Shown: one piece after another, positions 16,621 to 25,460 of the stretch
Layout of the letters: the number at the start of each line of letters is the position of its first letter
How positions within the stretch are numbered: the first letter of the stretch is position 1
Origin: JAOAFX01 sp965649105
GTDB taxonomy: Bacteria; Hydrothermota; Tepidihabitantia; SM23-42; JAOAFX01
Reading direction: 5' to 3'
DNA: 53,933 nucleotides
Assembly: GCA_965649105.1 (NCBI GenBank)
Contig: CBFGJP010000005.1
Span: forward strand, 1 to 53,933
Made by a program: the position numbers and the translations under genes
The notes under the pieces: generated by a model
What the model was told of the DNA's origin: nothing
Seen by the model: the letters and a program-made list of their open reading frames with translations, nothing else
Database searches by the model: none

Positions 16621-16999
16621 CAGATGGCCTAATGTCTATATCTGGTCGAATGTCAGAAATATTTAGATTACCAACAAAAACAGTTTTTATATTATATTTT
16701 TCACCAATTAGTTAAGAGGATTCCCGATCAAGTTTGTTACGGACAATTGTTCTTAAAACTTCTTTCTCCGTTCCAAGATCCACAATCTTAATCATACCCT
16801 GGTCTTGACGAATTGCCTGTTTGAATTTTTCGCATCGCAAGTGGTTCAATCTTTCCTTCATTTGCACATTTAAATTGTATCATTCCGATAATTTCATATT
16901 CTTTCAAATTAATTCGCGGTGGAATCATCACTTTTTTCCCACAATTAAGATTAACAAGCCAAAAAAGAATATAAACACGGGTATTATTTTTATTTTCAT
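16621..16999 (-). pseudogene. Decayed exported protein/lipoprotein gene
   Basis: A minus-strand ATG at 16999 begins a signal peptide (IIPVFIFFFGLLILIV) that hits two stops. The adjacent frame reads IPPRINLKEYEIIGMIQFKC, and a third frame reads FKQAIRQDQGMIKIVDLGTE, then VLRTIVRNKLDRESS, a TAA, and LIGEKYNIKTVFVGNLNISD. This is one ancestral secreted protein broken by two frameshifts and at least one stop. It is cut off where the 20-bp repeat copy begins at 16620. It resembles small conserved lipoproteins of a 'which pathway reports F-x-x-I' kind only loosely; function unknown. Confidence 0.6.
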
Positions 17000-17020
17000 G
17001 ATATAACTCGTCTGTGTATA

Positions 17021-19084
17021 TTACACTGTCCAGTTTTTTAAAATAATATCTTTTTGTGTGATTATTACTTTTAAAAGCGGTGTGCGATCAATTTCTTTGC
17101 CTTCTTCTCGAGCCTTTATTATGAATTCAATGTAATCCTCAATTGAGCCCAACTGATTTAGCGGAATTGCTACTTCAACAAATTCATCAATTTTGAAATT
17201 AATTTTTTTCTCAATACCAAGGATATATCTTAAGTCATTAGGCCTTTCAAAATCTATTTCATATTCATAATGATTTATATCCTGATTCAAAATATCAAAT
17301 CTTATGTATAAATTTTTATCATCAAATCCATAAAAAACCTTTGAAAATAGTCCGGCAAACCTCTGCATGGTTCCCCCGGTTCTTTTTAAATCAAGATAAC
17401 CAGCGTTATACCATTCATAAAAAAATGTCAGTTTGCCATCAATAGTGGGTGATATATAATCTATGGGTTGTGTAGCATATAACTCTGTCTGAGGATTTAT
17501 GGGCAGGAATAATTCATGTGGTGGTTCAATGTTTAGTTTTTTATATATTGAGATGGCATTCTGTCTGAATAATTGGTCAAATACTTCGGTCGTGACCGAG
17601 AAAAAATCATCCCCAAACCACCAGAACCAATCGCTTCCTTCAAGAAAATACAATCGTTGCCAGATTTCATCGTCGTTTACCCCGGACTCAATGAGTTTAT
17701 CGCGCAAATTTTTTATAATCAACCATGCCTTATGGTCTTCGGGTTTACCAATCCATATATTAAAATTTGCTCCAATCCAGGAACCGGGAAATAGGTTTGT
17801 CAGGCTATTAATTGTTTCTGGATGTTCGTTTGCGAACTTTGAAAATGTTGTCGTTGGAATTTTCTCATCGCCAATTGTTTTATAGAGCAATTGTAAGAAT
17901 TCAGTTCCATCGTTCGCAAAATATTCCCAGGCATTTTCTCCATCAAGGATAACGGGAAGAATAAATTTTTCTAACGGTGAAAGAGAGCCAGCAATTTGTT
18001 TTATTCGGCCTACAAAATCTTCTACTGCCTTTTCAGGTTCCCATCGGTTATATACAAATGCAATGCGATCCGATAATAAATGGTCCCGGAAAAAAATTTT
18101 AATATCACCCATTTTCCAGGGTTTATAGAGCAAATTACTGTGATTGGGTATTCCATTCTCATCCCTTTTGAATGATAGATTTATTGAGCGGGCAAGGATC
18201 TCTTCATCGGTTGCAATCCACTCAATGCCAACATCAAAGAGAATGGGAATCAATGCTGAGCAGACACTTCCTTCTGAGGGCCAGATTCCTTTTGGTCTGA
18301 ACCCAAATATTTTTTCAAATATTTCTATCCCTTTTATAATCTGTTCTCTCGCATCTTCCGGATGTTTAAACTCGAATGGAATTTCAAGATTTGGATTTGA
18401 AACTTTGGCAAGGTTGCTGTCAATGAGTAACGGAAGGATTGGATGAGAAAGGGGTGAGGTCGTAATTTCAATTTGTCCTGCTTCGGCGGCTTTTTTATAT
18501 TCGTCAAATATAGAATTGATTATTTTATTCTGAAGATTGATAATAAGTTCTTTATCCTGTTCTTTATAATTCCTGCCTTTCTGATATAACTCTTTTATTT
18601 CCCCTCTAAAAATGGGATCAATCCAGGCAAGATTAGCCCATATCTGTAAATCACGAAATTCATCGGTTGTAAAATTTTCTGCTACCATCGGGAGTTCTTC
18701 GGGAACAAGTTTTTTACCTCTTTTCAGTAATAAGGAAAAATACCTTGGATATGGTTCAACCATTTTCTCCCAATTTGCGAGAAAGAAATCCTTTAAGATT
18801 TCAATTTTATCTTCCAGCGTTAAATCTTCGGCACGTTTTCTGAAAAGGAGTAATTGGCGATCAGTACATTTATTCTCTTTATATTCCTTAAGTTGTATGA
18901 GCAGAGTTGGTGTAAAATTAAATGTAGCGCGCATATGGGGAAAGTTTTGTAGATTTTTTAACATATCAAGATAATCTTTTATTGCATGCAGTCGGACCCA
19001 TGGCATTGGCAGTATTACATCTTCTGACGTAGAGTATATCGGTTGATGAAAATGCCAGAGGAATGCAACCGACAGATTATTCAT
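17021..19084 (-). CDS. Glycoside hydrolase family 57 protein
   Basis: 687 residues. The start has the GH57 signature LWHFHQPIY. The catalytic nucleophile region is GIWPSEGSV, the acid/base region VILDGENAWEYF, with EWIATDEEI between. The C-terminal about 200 residues form a beta-rich domain (FFYEWYNAGYLDL.., SKVFYGFDDKNLYIRFDI) like carbohydrate-binding modules of these enzymes. No signal peptide, so probably cytoplasmic. Likely substrate is an alpha-glucan such as starch or glycogen (amylase or branching-type), common in thermophiles. It follows the TPR gene and is probably co-transcribed from the tRNA-Arg promoter. Confidence 0.88.
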   Translation of the reverse strand: MNNLSVAFLWHFHQPIYSTSEDVILPMPWVRLHAIKDYLDMLKNLQNFPHMRATFNFTPTLLIQLKEYKENKCTDRQLLLFRKRAEDLTLEDKIEILKDFFLANWEKMVEPYPRYFSLLLKRGKKLVPEELPMVAENFTTDEFRDLQIWANLAWIDPIFRGEIKELYQKGRNYKEQDKELIINLQNKIINSIFDEYKKAAEAGQIEITTSPLSHPILPLLIDSNLAKVSNPNLEIPFEFKHPEDAREQIIKGIEIFEKIFGFRPKGIWPSEGSVCSALIPILFDVGIEWIATDEEILARSINLSFKRDENGIPNHSNLLYKPWKMGDIKIFFRDHLLSDRIAFVYNRWEPEKAVEDFVGRIKQIAGSLSPLEKFILPVILDGENAWEYFANDGTEFLQLLYKTIGDEKIPTTTFSKFANEHPETINSLTNLFPGSWIGANFNIWIGKPEDHKAWLIIKNLRDKLIESGVNDDEIWQRLYFLEGSDWFWWFGDDFFSVTTEVFDQLFRQNAISIYKKLNIEPPHELFLPINPQTELYATQPIDYISPTIDGKLTFFYEWYNAGYLDLKRTGGTMQRFAGLFSKVFYGFDDKNLYIRFDILNQDINHYEYEIDFERPNDLRYILGIEKKINFKIDEFVEVAIPLNQLGSIEDYIEFIIKAREEGKEIDRTPLLKVIITQKDIILKNWTV

Positions 19085-19134
19085 AAAATATGACTACCTG
19101 AAAGCCACCTACATGCTTGCAAATTGAAAAATAA

Positions 19135-19794
19135 TTATTTATTGAAATAGCCAAGATAGAATTTGGTATCATTTGTTATATCCTGGGGTGGATTTTCTTT
19201 TAGAAGTTTTTGTAGTATTTCTCGGGCTTTGTCAGTATTGCCTAAAATTCCATGGATTCTGCCCCAGGCGAGCATACCTAAAAAATAAAAGTGGGAGTCT
19301 TTATTTCGGGCAACACTTTCATAATACTTTAATGCCCGTTCATAATCCTTTAACCCCTCGGCGGCACATCCTGCAGCGAATTGTGCTGATGGTGTTAATA
19401 AAAAGTCGTTCTTTTCTTTGGAAAGAAATTTGTCAAAATAATCTAATGCTTCACTGAAGCGCGCAGTATGGTAATTTATCACGCCGAGATAATAATAAGC
19501 AACTTTACCCGGCCGTGTATTATTATATTTTTCAGTTAGCTGTAAAAAATAATTTTCTGCGTCCTGCAGTCTTCCCATACTAACAAGATTGATTGCTTGT
19601 GTGTAAATTAACTCTGCATCAGGGTTTATTTTTTCTGAGGGATACAAAAGATATCCGATAACAAATATCGCCACAATAAGACCTACACCTATCCAGATAG
19701 CAATATCACGATGCTTAACGACAAACTTTATTAATTTCTCCATTGTTTTCTGAAAAGAATCTTCAGTTTTCACACCCCGTTTCATATCTTTCAT
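19135..19794 (-). CDS. TPR membrane protein, YfgM-like
   Basis: 219 residues; AGGAGC before the ATG. A basic N-terminal segment precedes one membrane helix (IAIWIGVGLIVAIFVIGYLLY, about residues 33-53). At least three TPR-like repeats follow (ELIYTQAINLVSMGRLQDAEN, KVAYYYLGVINYHTARFSEAL, QFAAGCAAEGLKDYERALKYY). The topology matches YfgM/BamD-like periplasmic scaffolds. It starts 12 bases after tRNA-Arg(CCT), so it is likely read through from that promoter. Partner unknown. Confidence 0.78.
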   Translation of the reverse strand: MKDMKRGVKTEDSFQKTMEKLIKFVVKHRDIAIWIGVGLIVAIFVIGYLLYPSEKINPDAELIYTQAINLVSMGRLQDAENYFLQLTEKYNNTRPGKVAYYYLGVINYHTARFSEALDYFDKFLSKEKNDFLLTPSAQFAAGCAAEGLKDYERALKYYESVARNKDSHFYFLGMLAWGRIHGILGNTDKAREILQKLLKENPPQDITNDTKFYLGYFNK

Positions 19795-19806
19795 AAAGCT
19801 CCTAAG

Positions 19807-19880
19807 TACCCCTGACCCGATTTGAACGGGTGACCTGCGGTTTAGGAAACCGCTGCTCTATCCTGCTGAGCTACAGGGGC
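19807..19880 (-). tRNA. tRNA-Arg, anticodon CCT
   Basis: Minus-strand cloverleaf: acceptor GCCCCTG/CAGGGGT (one G-T pair), anticodon stem GCGGT/ACCGC around TTCCTAA (anticodon CCT, codon AGG), T arm CACCCG..CGGGT, discriminator A, no encoded CCA. The 5' half is nearly identical to the truncated copy at 34423-34466. Confidence 0.94.
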
Positions 19881-19911
19881 CAGTGGTATAGCCTTATCTA
19901 TTTCCTCCATA

Positions 19912-19939
19912 ATTATAGCAAAACTAAAGAAAAAGTCAA
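19912..19939 (-). promoter_or_regulatory. Promoter of tRNA-Arg(CCT)
   Basis: On the minus strand: TTGACT (19939-19934), 16 bases, TATAAT (19917-19912). The TGA inside the -35 box also ends the subtilase fragment upstream. Confidence 0.83.
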
Positions 19940-20262
19940 CACTTAGTTGCAAAAGTAAAGGTAGAATCTTTGCTTAAAATCAAAGAGGCGGTGCCAGAGA
20001 CAAAACCGCAGGAAATAGAGGTGCCTGAGACTGTGATTACCCCACCGCCTCGGTTAGTTGTATAGATACTAACCCCTGGTGCGGCAAAGTCTATGTAATC
20101 GCCCCAGTTGGAAAAATCCGCAATCAAATCGTTTTCTTTAGTCGCGGAAACACCGATGACATTTGGGTATGAGGCAGGATAAAAGGGTAAAGAGGTGGCA
20201 TCATTACCCGCACCAGCAACTACAAAATATGGTAAAGCGGTTTTTGTCCAATCTCTACTTTT
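19936..20262 (-). pseudogene. Duplicated fragment of a subtilisin (S8) peptidase
   Basis: A frame containing VVAGAGNDATSLPFYPASYP, SNWGDYIDFAAPGVSIYTT and the catalytic-serine block SGTSISCGFVSG. From about 19955 to 20215 the DNA is almost identical to 27788-28047 of the large subtilase gene. Identity stops abruptly at both sides: the 3' end runs into the tRNA-Arg promoter, and the 5' end abuts the stop of the next gene. The Asp and His of the triad are missing, so it cannot be an active peptidase. It is evidence of recombination at the island edge. Confidence 0.85.
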
Positions 20263-20267
20263 TCAGG

Positions 20268-21272
20268 CTACCTTGGCCTGTCTTCCTCCGGTAATGTGTA
20301 TTTTTTCACCCAAAAACCACCGTAAGAAGGATTGTCTTTTTTGGCAGAATAGCCTGATTGATAGATGTTGCCATCTTGACCCAAAATTGGTGGATTATTT
20401 GTAACTGTAATTCCTTTTATTGATTTTTCAGAACGAAAAACATAAATTTTTTTGATTTTTTTTGTTGTGATGTCTACATACATAATAATATAATCATATG
20501 GCTTTTCTGTCATTCTTGCAGTGACAATTAGATTTCCGCTTATGGAGACTTTGAGGGGAATTGTGTAGTAATACTCTATTTTTGCCATTAAACCAGTTCT
20601 TATTTTTGCTTCTTGTTTCGGTGTTTTAGTTTTATCAGTATGAATTGTAATTGTCATGTTTCTGTTTTTTGAATCATGCGTAATTTCGTATTCACAGTTG
20701 GCTATCGGCGTAAAAGTCCTGTATTTTTCGCCTTTTTTAAGCACTCCACCGTCATTTCCTAATACATACTGAATATGCTCATCAATATCTTTAACTAGTA
20801 AATGTCCTTCTTCATCAATGCCCCAAAATAAATATGATTTTTCATCATCTGGTAATTTCACGAGATTCTCAAATTCGCCACTTTTATCTAATACTTTTAT
20901 TCCCTCACGTGTGTGCAAATAAAGATATCCCTCTTTGTCAATTTGGAGTTCATTTCCATATATTACGTATGAACGTATATATTCACCGGACCTTGAGTAT
21001 AACATAATACGCACATTTTGCTTATCATTTATGTAAATATTACCATTTGTATCGACCGCAGGTTTAATGTACGGGCCGAAAGGAAAATCCTTTCCATCTT
21101 CCCATACTATTCCAAATTCACCGGGACCATTGCCCCATTTACCTTCCACTATTTTAATTCCTATCAGTGTATCGATTTTTAACTCATCATTCCTTTGTGC
21201 GTAAAGAGATTCAGTAAAAATAAATAATGTCATCAGAAGTAAAAATTTCCTATTTATTTTGAAACATTTCAT
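20268..21272 (-). CDS. Secreted six-bladed beta-propeller-like protein
   Basis: About 334 residues from the ATG at 21272, which has AGGAGG upstream; longer starts reach into the neighbouring gene. Signal peptide FLLLMTLFIFTESLYAQ. The body shows propeller spacing (WGNGPGEFG, IKPAVDTNGNIYINDKQNVRI, ELQIDKEGYLYLHTREGIKVL), the NHL/6-bladed type common in secreted proteins of FCB-like bacteria. Final residues include NPPILGQDGNIYQSGY. It follows the NlpC/P60 gene by 13 bases. Ligand unknown. Confidence 0.75.
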   Translation of the reverse strand: MKCFKINRKFLLLMTLFIFTESLYAQRNDELKIDTLIGIKIVEGKWGNGPGEFGIVWEDGKDFPFGPYIKPAVDTNGNIYINDKQNVRIMLYSRSGEYIRSYVIYGNELQIDKEGYLYLHTREGIKVLDKSGEFENLVKLPDDEKSYLFWGIDEEGHLLVKDIDEHIQYVLGNDGGVLKKGEKYRTFTPIANCEYEITHDSKNRNMTITIHTDKTKTPKQEAKIRTGLMAKIEYYYTIPLKVSISGNLIVTARMTEKPYDYIIMYVDITTKKIKKIYVFRSEKSIKGITVTNNPPILGQDGNIYQSGYSAKKDNPSYGGFWVKKYTLPEEDRPR

Positions 21273-21285
21273 TTTGGGCCTCCTT

Positions 21286-22935
21286 TTACTGTTGATTGTG
21301 AGGTTTTCTTCCAAGCCCTGCTTGTTCCTCAACATCGCCAGCCCAACTTCCCAACCAATCAATGCCATCTTTTTCTTGACTTTCTTGAAATGTCCTCTTT
21401 ACTACTTTATCTCCCTCTTCAGATGGGTTTGCTTCTGAGGAAGCATGGATGATGCCATTCTGATTACCAATCTTCACATATATTGCCACATGTGTTATAT
21501 AACCATCCTCATTGGCATCAATAAACCACATATCTCCATCTTGCGCGCTATCAACAGTCAAATTCTCTTTTCCGTAGTATGTCTTGAGTAGTGTAGCTCC
21601 AGTATTGTCAATATCCACTGAATCTACCGTTGCGGGATTGTTGTCCAGATCTTCACCAACCCAGATGTATGCCCAGCCAGCAAGTCCTGAACAATCCAAA
21701 CCCTCATAACCCTTTTTTCTGTACTTAGCAATCTTGGTCTTTATCGTATGGTCATTCCAGGGCGGGTCGTAGTAGATATTCCTACCGTTGGGGGGCGGAT
21801 AGGTCAAAAGCACATAAGGCACACCAAGATAACTTGATGCCCACTTCACGACATCACTGGTCGGATAATTGCCTTTGACACTCACCCTAAATAAATCGGT
21901 TCCCCTTGGCGTTGTTGCTTCCTGCAATAAATTACCCAATAAGTCCCGATTTTCTACATGCACCCGGTAGCGCAGAGTCCCCTCATACATATTCTTTTGA
22001 TTCTCTTGCCATCCCCAGCCAAAGCCTTGAAAAGACCCAGTCCAATCGCCTAAAACTGTCGAATCCGCATAACCAACACGGTCCCGGTCATCATCATATA
22101 TCTTCGGCCTTATCTCACACCAACGAATATGATCAATTTTACCCCAGATATCTTGCCATTTCTCAACGGGAAACTCAAGCGGTTGATTGTTCCAAGCAGA
22201 ATCACAGATTATCACTCTCTGCCCGGGATAGGGGTTGGGATGGTAGCAATGATAATCATTCTGCGGAATTCCCGTGTCGTCTTCTTTAGTCAAAATAACT
22301 GCTGAAAAATACAAAGGGCGAGTATCGCCAAATTCAATCTCCATATAACGAGTTGTATCATGTGGGATTTCAAGAATCGGGTCAAGTCGGGTTAAAATTG
22401 GTACATCAAAGAAATCCGGAGCATTGGTAGTTTTAGTGTAGATTTTTACATCTCTGGCTCTACCACCTTTTGAGTCGCGATAGGTCAGAATCAAAGAGAC
22501 TAAATATGGTGATTTTTCGGGGTCAGTATATCGGCCTGAATTGTCTTTGCTATCCCACCAAAAGACCTGGGTCTTTTTGGCAATGTCAGAAAGCTCAACA
22601 GGACCATAAACAAGATTTGAATCACAGTCCCTTATCTCTGCCTGCATTGCAATTGGATTGGGCGGAACTTCCGGGTCAGCATATTCCTGTGGAATAACCG
22701 CAAAGGTAATCCTCGCCGAATCAGGTTTTAAGGGATTGAAGTATTTCTTCACATAAGGCTCATTTATGGCGAATGTAAACACCCAGATGTTCCTTTCTGC
22801 CTGCACCACATTGCCAGACTTATCATAGCCTTCGGTAACTAAAGTATGACACACCGGCGGTGAATTCTTGATGCTGATGCGAAAATCGCCACCAGTGGCG
22901 ATAGCCAAATCCTTACTGGGGTGTATAAACTCCAT
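21286..22935 (-). CDS. Surface protein with C-terminal NlpC/P60 peptidase, N-terminally truncated
   Basis: 549 residues. Residues about 60-160 hold the repeated module beginning VKKYFNPLKPDSARI (also in two other island genes), a FlgD/CHU-C-like Ig fold. The C-terminal part is NlpC/P60: YLGVPYV, nucleophile in GLDCSGLAG, catalytic His in YITHVAIY, third residue in IIHASS. Such domains cut peptide bonds in cell-wall stems or related amides. There is no signal peptide, and the frame starts only 21 bases after the toxin stop. The start MEFIHPSK is therefore a fragment edge, and the gene has lost its 5' end. Probably part of an originally much longer secreted protein. Confidence 0.72.
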   Translation of the reverse strand: MEFIHPSKDLAIATGGDFRISIKNSPPVCHTLVTEGYDKSGNVVQAERNIWVFTFAINEPYVKKYFNPLKPDSARITFAVIPQEYADPEVPPNPIAMQAEIRDCDSNLVYGPVELSDIAKKTQVFWWDSKDNSGRYTDPEKSPYLVSLILTYRDSKGGRARDVKIYTKTTNAPDFFDVPILTRLDPILEIPHDTTRYMEIEFGDTRPLYFSAVILTKEDDTGIPQNDYHCYHPNPYPGQRVIICDSAWNNQPLEFPVEKWQDIWGKIDHIRWCEIRPKIYDDDRDRVGYADSTVLGDWTGSFQGFGWGWQENQKNMYEGTLRYRVHVENRDLLGNLLQEATTPRGTDLFRVSVKGNYPTSDVVKWASSYLGVPYVLLTYPPPNGRNIYYDPPWNDHTIKTKIAKYRKKGYEGLDCSGLAGWAYIWVGEDLDNNPATVDSVDIDNTGATLLKTYYGKENLTVDSAQDGDMWFIDANEDGYITHVAIYVKIGNQNGIIHASSEANPSEEGDKVVKRTFQESQEKDGIDWLGSWAGDVEEQAGLGRKPHNQQ

Positions 22936-22956
22936 AAATCTGAGGCAACAAAAATT

Positions 22957-23340
22957 TTAATTCTTATTTTTATATTCAATAGGCAGTGGTCGTATTCTAA
23001 TGCGTGTTTGCTCAATTACAACCACACTGCCCTGTTCGAGAACATCCTGAATGGAAGATAGATTCATTAACAAAAGCTCAACCTGTCTTTTAGGTCTACG
23101 ATCTGTCCCACGACGGAAGATTATCAAGGATGGTCTACTTTTCTCGCGTAATGCAAGCAGTGTCCCAAAATCAGTGTCGGCTGAAATGATTATGCGTTCT
23201 TCAATTTCTGCTCGGAGAAAGATTGATTCATCATCCGCTGTTTGTAATCCATAATCACGAACATGCACCGCATCATGTCCAGCCTGTCGTAACCCTTCAG
23301 CGACCAATGGTGATAACGCATTGTCAACCAAAAACCTCAT
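22957..23340 (-). CDS. DUF5615 PIN-like toxin
   Basis: 127 residues with the Mut7-C/PIN-like pattern: early acidic FLVDNALSP, GHDAVHVRDYGL, ADDESIFLRAE, IISADTDFGTLL, and PSLIIFRRG. These give the acidic metal-binding site of a predicted RNase. It overlaps the DUF433 gene by four bases (ATGA), the standard antitoxin-first layout. Known only as a predicted type II toxin family; its target is not established. Confidence 0.88.
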   Translation of the reverse strand: MRFLVDNALSPLVAEGLRQAGHDAVHVRDYGLQTADDESIFLRAEIEERIIISADTDFGTLLALREKSRPSLIIFRRGTDRRPKRQVELLLMNLSSIQDVLEQGSVVVIEQTRIRIRPLPIEYKNKN

Positions 23341-23567
23341 TGAACGGTGACCAGAGGAAGTTCACGCTCGCGCACAGCTTCGGCGGCATAGCGGAGTGCT
23401 TCATGAATATCTTCAGGTTCTAAATCAGGAAACGCTCTGAGAATCTCATCTTCATTCATTCCATCTGCTACCATTCCCACCACGGTTGCCACAGGAATAC
23501 GCAAACCTCTTATGCAAGGAACGCCGCCCATCTGATTTGGATTAATTGTAATTCGATTAAATCTCAT
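23337..23567 (-). CDS. DUF433 antitoxin
   Basis: 76 residues from the ATG at 23567 with AAAGGGGTGA upstream (an in-frame TTG at 23585 lies inside the -10 box). Signature RITINPNQMGGVPCIRGLRIPV and GMNEDEILRAFPDLEPEDIHEAL is a winged-helix/HTH DUF433 protein. Such proteins usually pair with DUF5615 toxins and repress their own promoter. Confidence 0.88.
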   Translation of the reverse strand: MRFNRITINPNQMGGVPCIRGLRIPVATVVGMVADGMNEDEILRAFPDLEPEDIHEALRYAAEAVRERELPLVTVQ

Positions 23568-23584
23568 ATAAATCACCCCTTTCA

Positions 23585-23612
23585 ATTATAAACACCTTTA
23601 TTAAAAAGTCAA
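23585..23612 (-). promoter_or_regulatory. Promoter of the toxin-antitoxin pair
   Basis: Minus strand TTGACT (23612-23607), 16 bases, TATAAT (23590-23585). The antitoxin ATG is 17 bases downstream with a ribosome site between. Confidence 0.82.
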
Positions 23613-23795
23613 CTGATATTTTGTTTTATTAAATCCTTTAAGTTTCTTTAATAACTGAATTACTTATCGCAGATTTTAGGTACAACGAAAGAATGATTCA
23701 ATAACCAAATTCTTTAGGCATTTAGAAATTTTGTCTGCCTCCTTTACCACCACTGTGTCTCGTAGAGAGTAGAAAGTAGAGAATATCAGGAAGGA

Positions 23796-24107
23796 CTAAA
23801 CACAGTCCCAGAGAATTTTTGCCCCAGTCTCTTTGTAATAAACTGTCAATTTTGCCTCAAAGGATCCTCTTTCCATATCAACAATTTGTCCTAAATTATC
23901 CCTCCCATCCCACCACAAAGTCTGACTCTTTTGTTCCTGATAGGTCAAATCCCTTGGTCCATACACAAGGTTTCCATCTTTATCTTTTATTTCAACTTGA
24001 AATCCAATCGGATTCGGTGATGAATCGGGATTCGCATATCTTTGCGGCACTAAAGCATAGACAATCCTTGCACTGTCAGGCTTTAAGGGATTGAAGTACT
24101 TCTTCAT
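23796..24107 (-). pseudogene. Fragment of a KKYFNPLKPDSARI-module protein
   Basis: 103 residues that are almost entirely one copy of the repeated surface module. It runs from KKYFNPLKPDSARIVYALVP through YGPRDLTYQEQKSQTLWWDG to a stop after ILWDCV. It is nearly identical to the copy at about 26390-26650 of the lytic-transglycosylase gene. There is no signal peptide, ribosome site or enzymatic domain. It reads as a leftover of a duplicated large gene. Confidence 0.75.
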
Positions 24108-24147
24108 AAGACTTTGGTTAATTTTATGCTAAATAATAGAAAATTCA

Positions 24148-24175
24148 AGAAGAAAACCCCAGGCTACCGCCAGGG
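24148..24175 (-). terminator. Intrinsic terminator after the 24.2-25.4 kb propeller gene
   Basis: Minus strand CCCTGGC-GGTA-GCCTGGG (one mismatch) followed by GTTTTCTTCTT. Confidence 0.6.
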
Positions 24176-24237
24176 TCATTCACAATAATCTTATAAACAG
24201 CGGGATTTTCCCTGCTTCGCGTACTATCCGCTTAAAT

Positions 24238-25434
24238 CTATTCGTAGCCAAAGACAACATTGGTAATATGCCCGCCACCAATAGGAATCCGTTTCACTAC
24301 CTGCTTTGTTTTTGTATCAATTACAATAATATAACTCCCTTCGAAAAAATCAATTGGCCAGAAAATATATTTCCCGTCGGGCGATACAGAAATCTCTCTT
24401 CCCGGGGCCAATGGAGGCACAAAGCCATTTTCATCAGCGAGATACTTGAAATTTATGAAGAATGAATCAATTTCTATGAGTTTATCAAGCCGATTTTTTG
24501 AAGCCAATTCTACAGGAAATGGAATGCTATCAACAACCTCACCAGTGGAGGTGCTTGTAACTGCTATGTATTTATTAGATTTCACTCTGTTCCCAATTTT
24601 TTGCCAGCGCGTGGCGATTCTATAAATCAATCCTGAATCCTTATTATAGATCTCTATATGATGGAGAATTTTTAGACTTTCAGAAAAAGACTGATATTGT
24701 CTAACTGTATCACACTTAATGAAATATCCATTTTGCCCTACTATTCCATGAATTTGCCTCTGGATTTCATTAATGACCTTCGTATGTTCAGTTTCAAAAT
24801 TATATTTCTTAGCCAAATTTACAGAAAAAACTAGACTATCAGTCTCGGTACTATAGATAGCAAGAATAGGTTCACTCAATGTAGAAATAATAAATCGTCT
24901 GTCTTTAGAGAGAATCATTGGGTGACCCTGAAGAACCGTCTTTTTCATTATTTCCATAGTTACTGGATTGAATGCAAAGAACATATCGCCAATTGTATCA
25001 AATTCACTACCATAGAAATATATTTTATCGTCGTTGTAAGGAAGTATCCAATATATAGTTGGTGCCCGTCTGAAATCATCGCCTTGCCATTCGCTATCAA
25101 ATCTGGTGATTGTTTTAAATGTTCTCGGGTTGATTACCCACAGAGGATAGCGCGATTTGCAGCCAAGGAACAGTTTCTGATTACTATTATCAATAGCTAC
25201 AAATAGAGGTAAAATTGGCTCATCCACTACAATGAGTTTAGAGTCAGATATTGTTAGTGAGTTAAGATTTATTTTAGTAAGAGCAATGTCCTTCTCTGAC
25301 GACGATAACGACACTACGAATGCAAAGGGATTTTTAGCTGTGCCTCCGGGTAAAATATTTATGAATAGAACTCCAGATGCCAATAATACAGTAATTATAA
25401 TTGCTCTCTTCATATTTTTTGGATTTTTTCTCAT
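24238..25434 (-). CDS. Exported beta-propeller protein
   Basis: 398 residues; AAGGAGATG upstream of the ATG. N-terminal basic stretch then a single hydrophobic signal/anchor (AIIITVLLASGVLFINIL). The body has YncE-like propeller strands (LFVAIDNSNQKLFLGCKSRY, WVINPRTFKTITRF, FAFNPVTMEIMKKTVLQGHP). The closing blade is REISVSPDGKYIFWPID..YIIVIDTKTKQVVKRIPIGG. It resembles the B12-linked propeller lipoprotein only in fold. It sits between module-bearing genes and no ligand can be inferred. Confidence 0.75.
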   Translation of the reverse strand: MRKNPKNMKRAIIITVLLASGVLFINILPGGTAKNPFAFVVSLSSSEKDIALTKINLNSLTISDSKLIVVDEPILPLFVAIDNSNQKLFLGCKSRYPLWVINPRTFKTITRFDSEWQGDDFRRAPTIYWILPYNDDKIYFYGSEFDTIGDMFFAFNPVTMEIMKKTVLQGHPMILSKDRRFIISTLSEPILAIYSTETDSLVFSVNLAKKYNFETEHTKVINEIQRQIHGIVGQNGYFIKCDTVRQYQSFSESLKILHHIEIYNKDSGLIYRIATRWQKIGNRVKSNKYIAVTSTSTGEVVDSIPFPVELASKNRLDKLIEIDSFFINFKYLADENGFVPPLAPGREISVSPDGKYIFWPIDFFEGSYIIVIDTKTKQVVKRIPIGGGHITNVVFGYE

Positions 25435-25460
25435 TTTCTCATCTCCTTGTTAAAATAATA

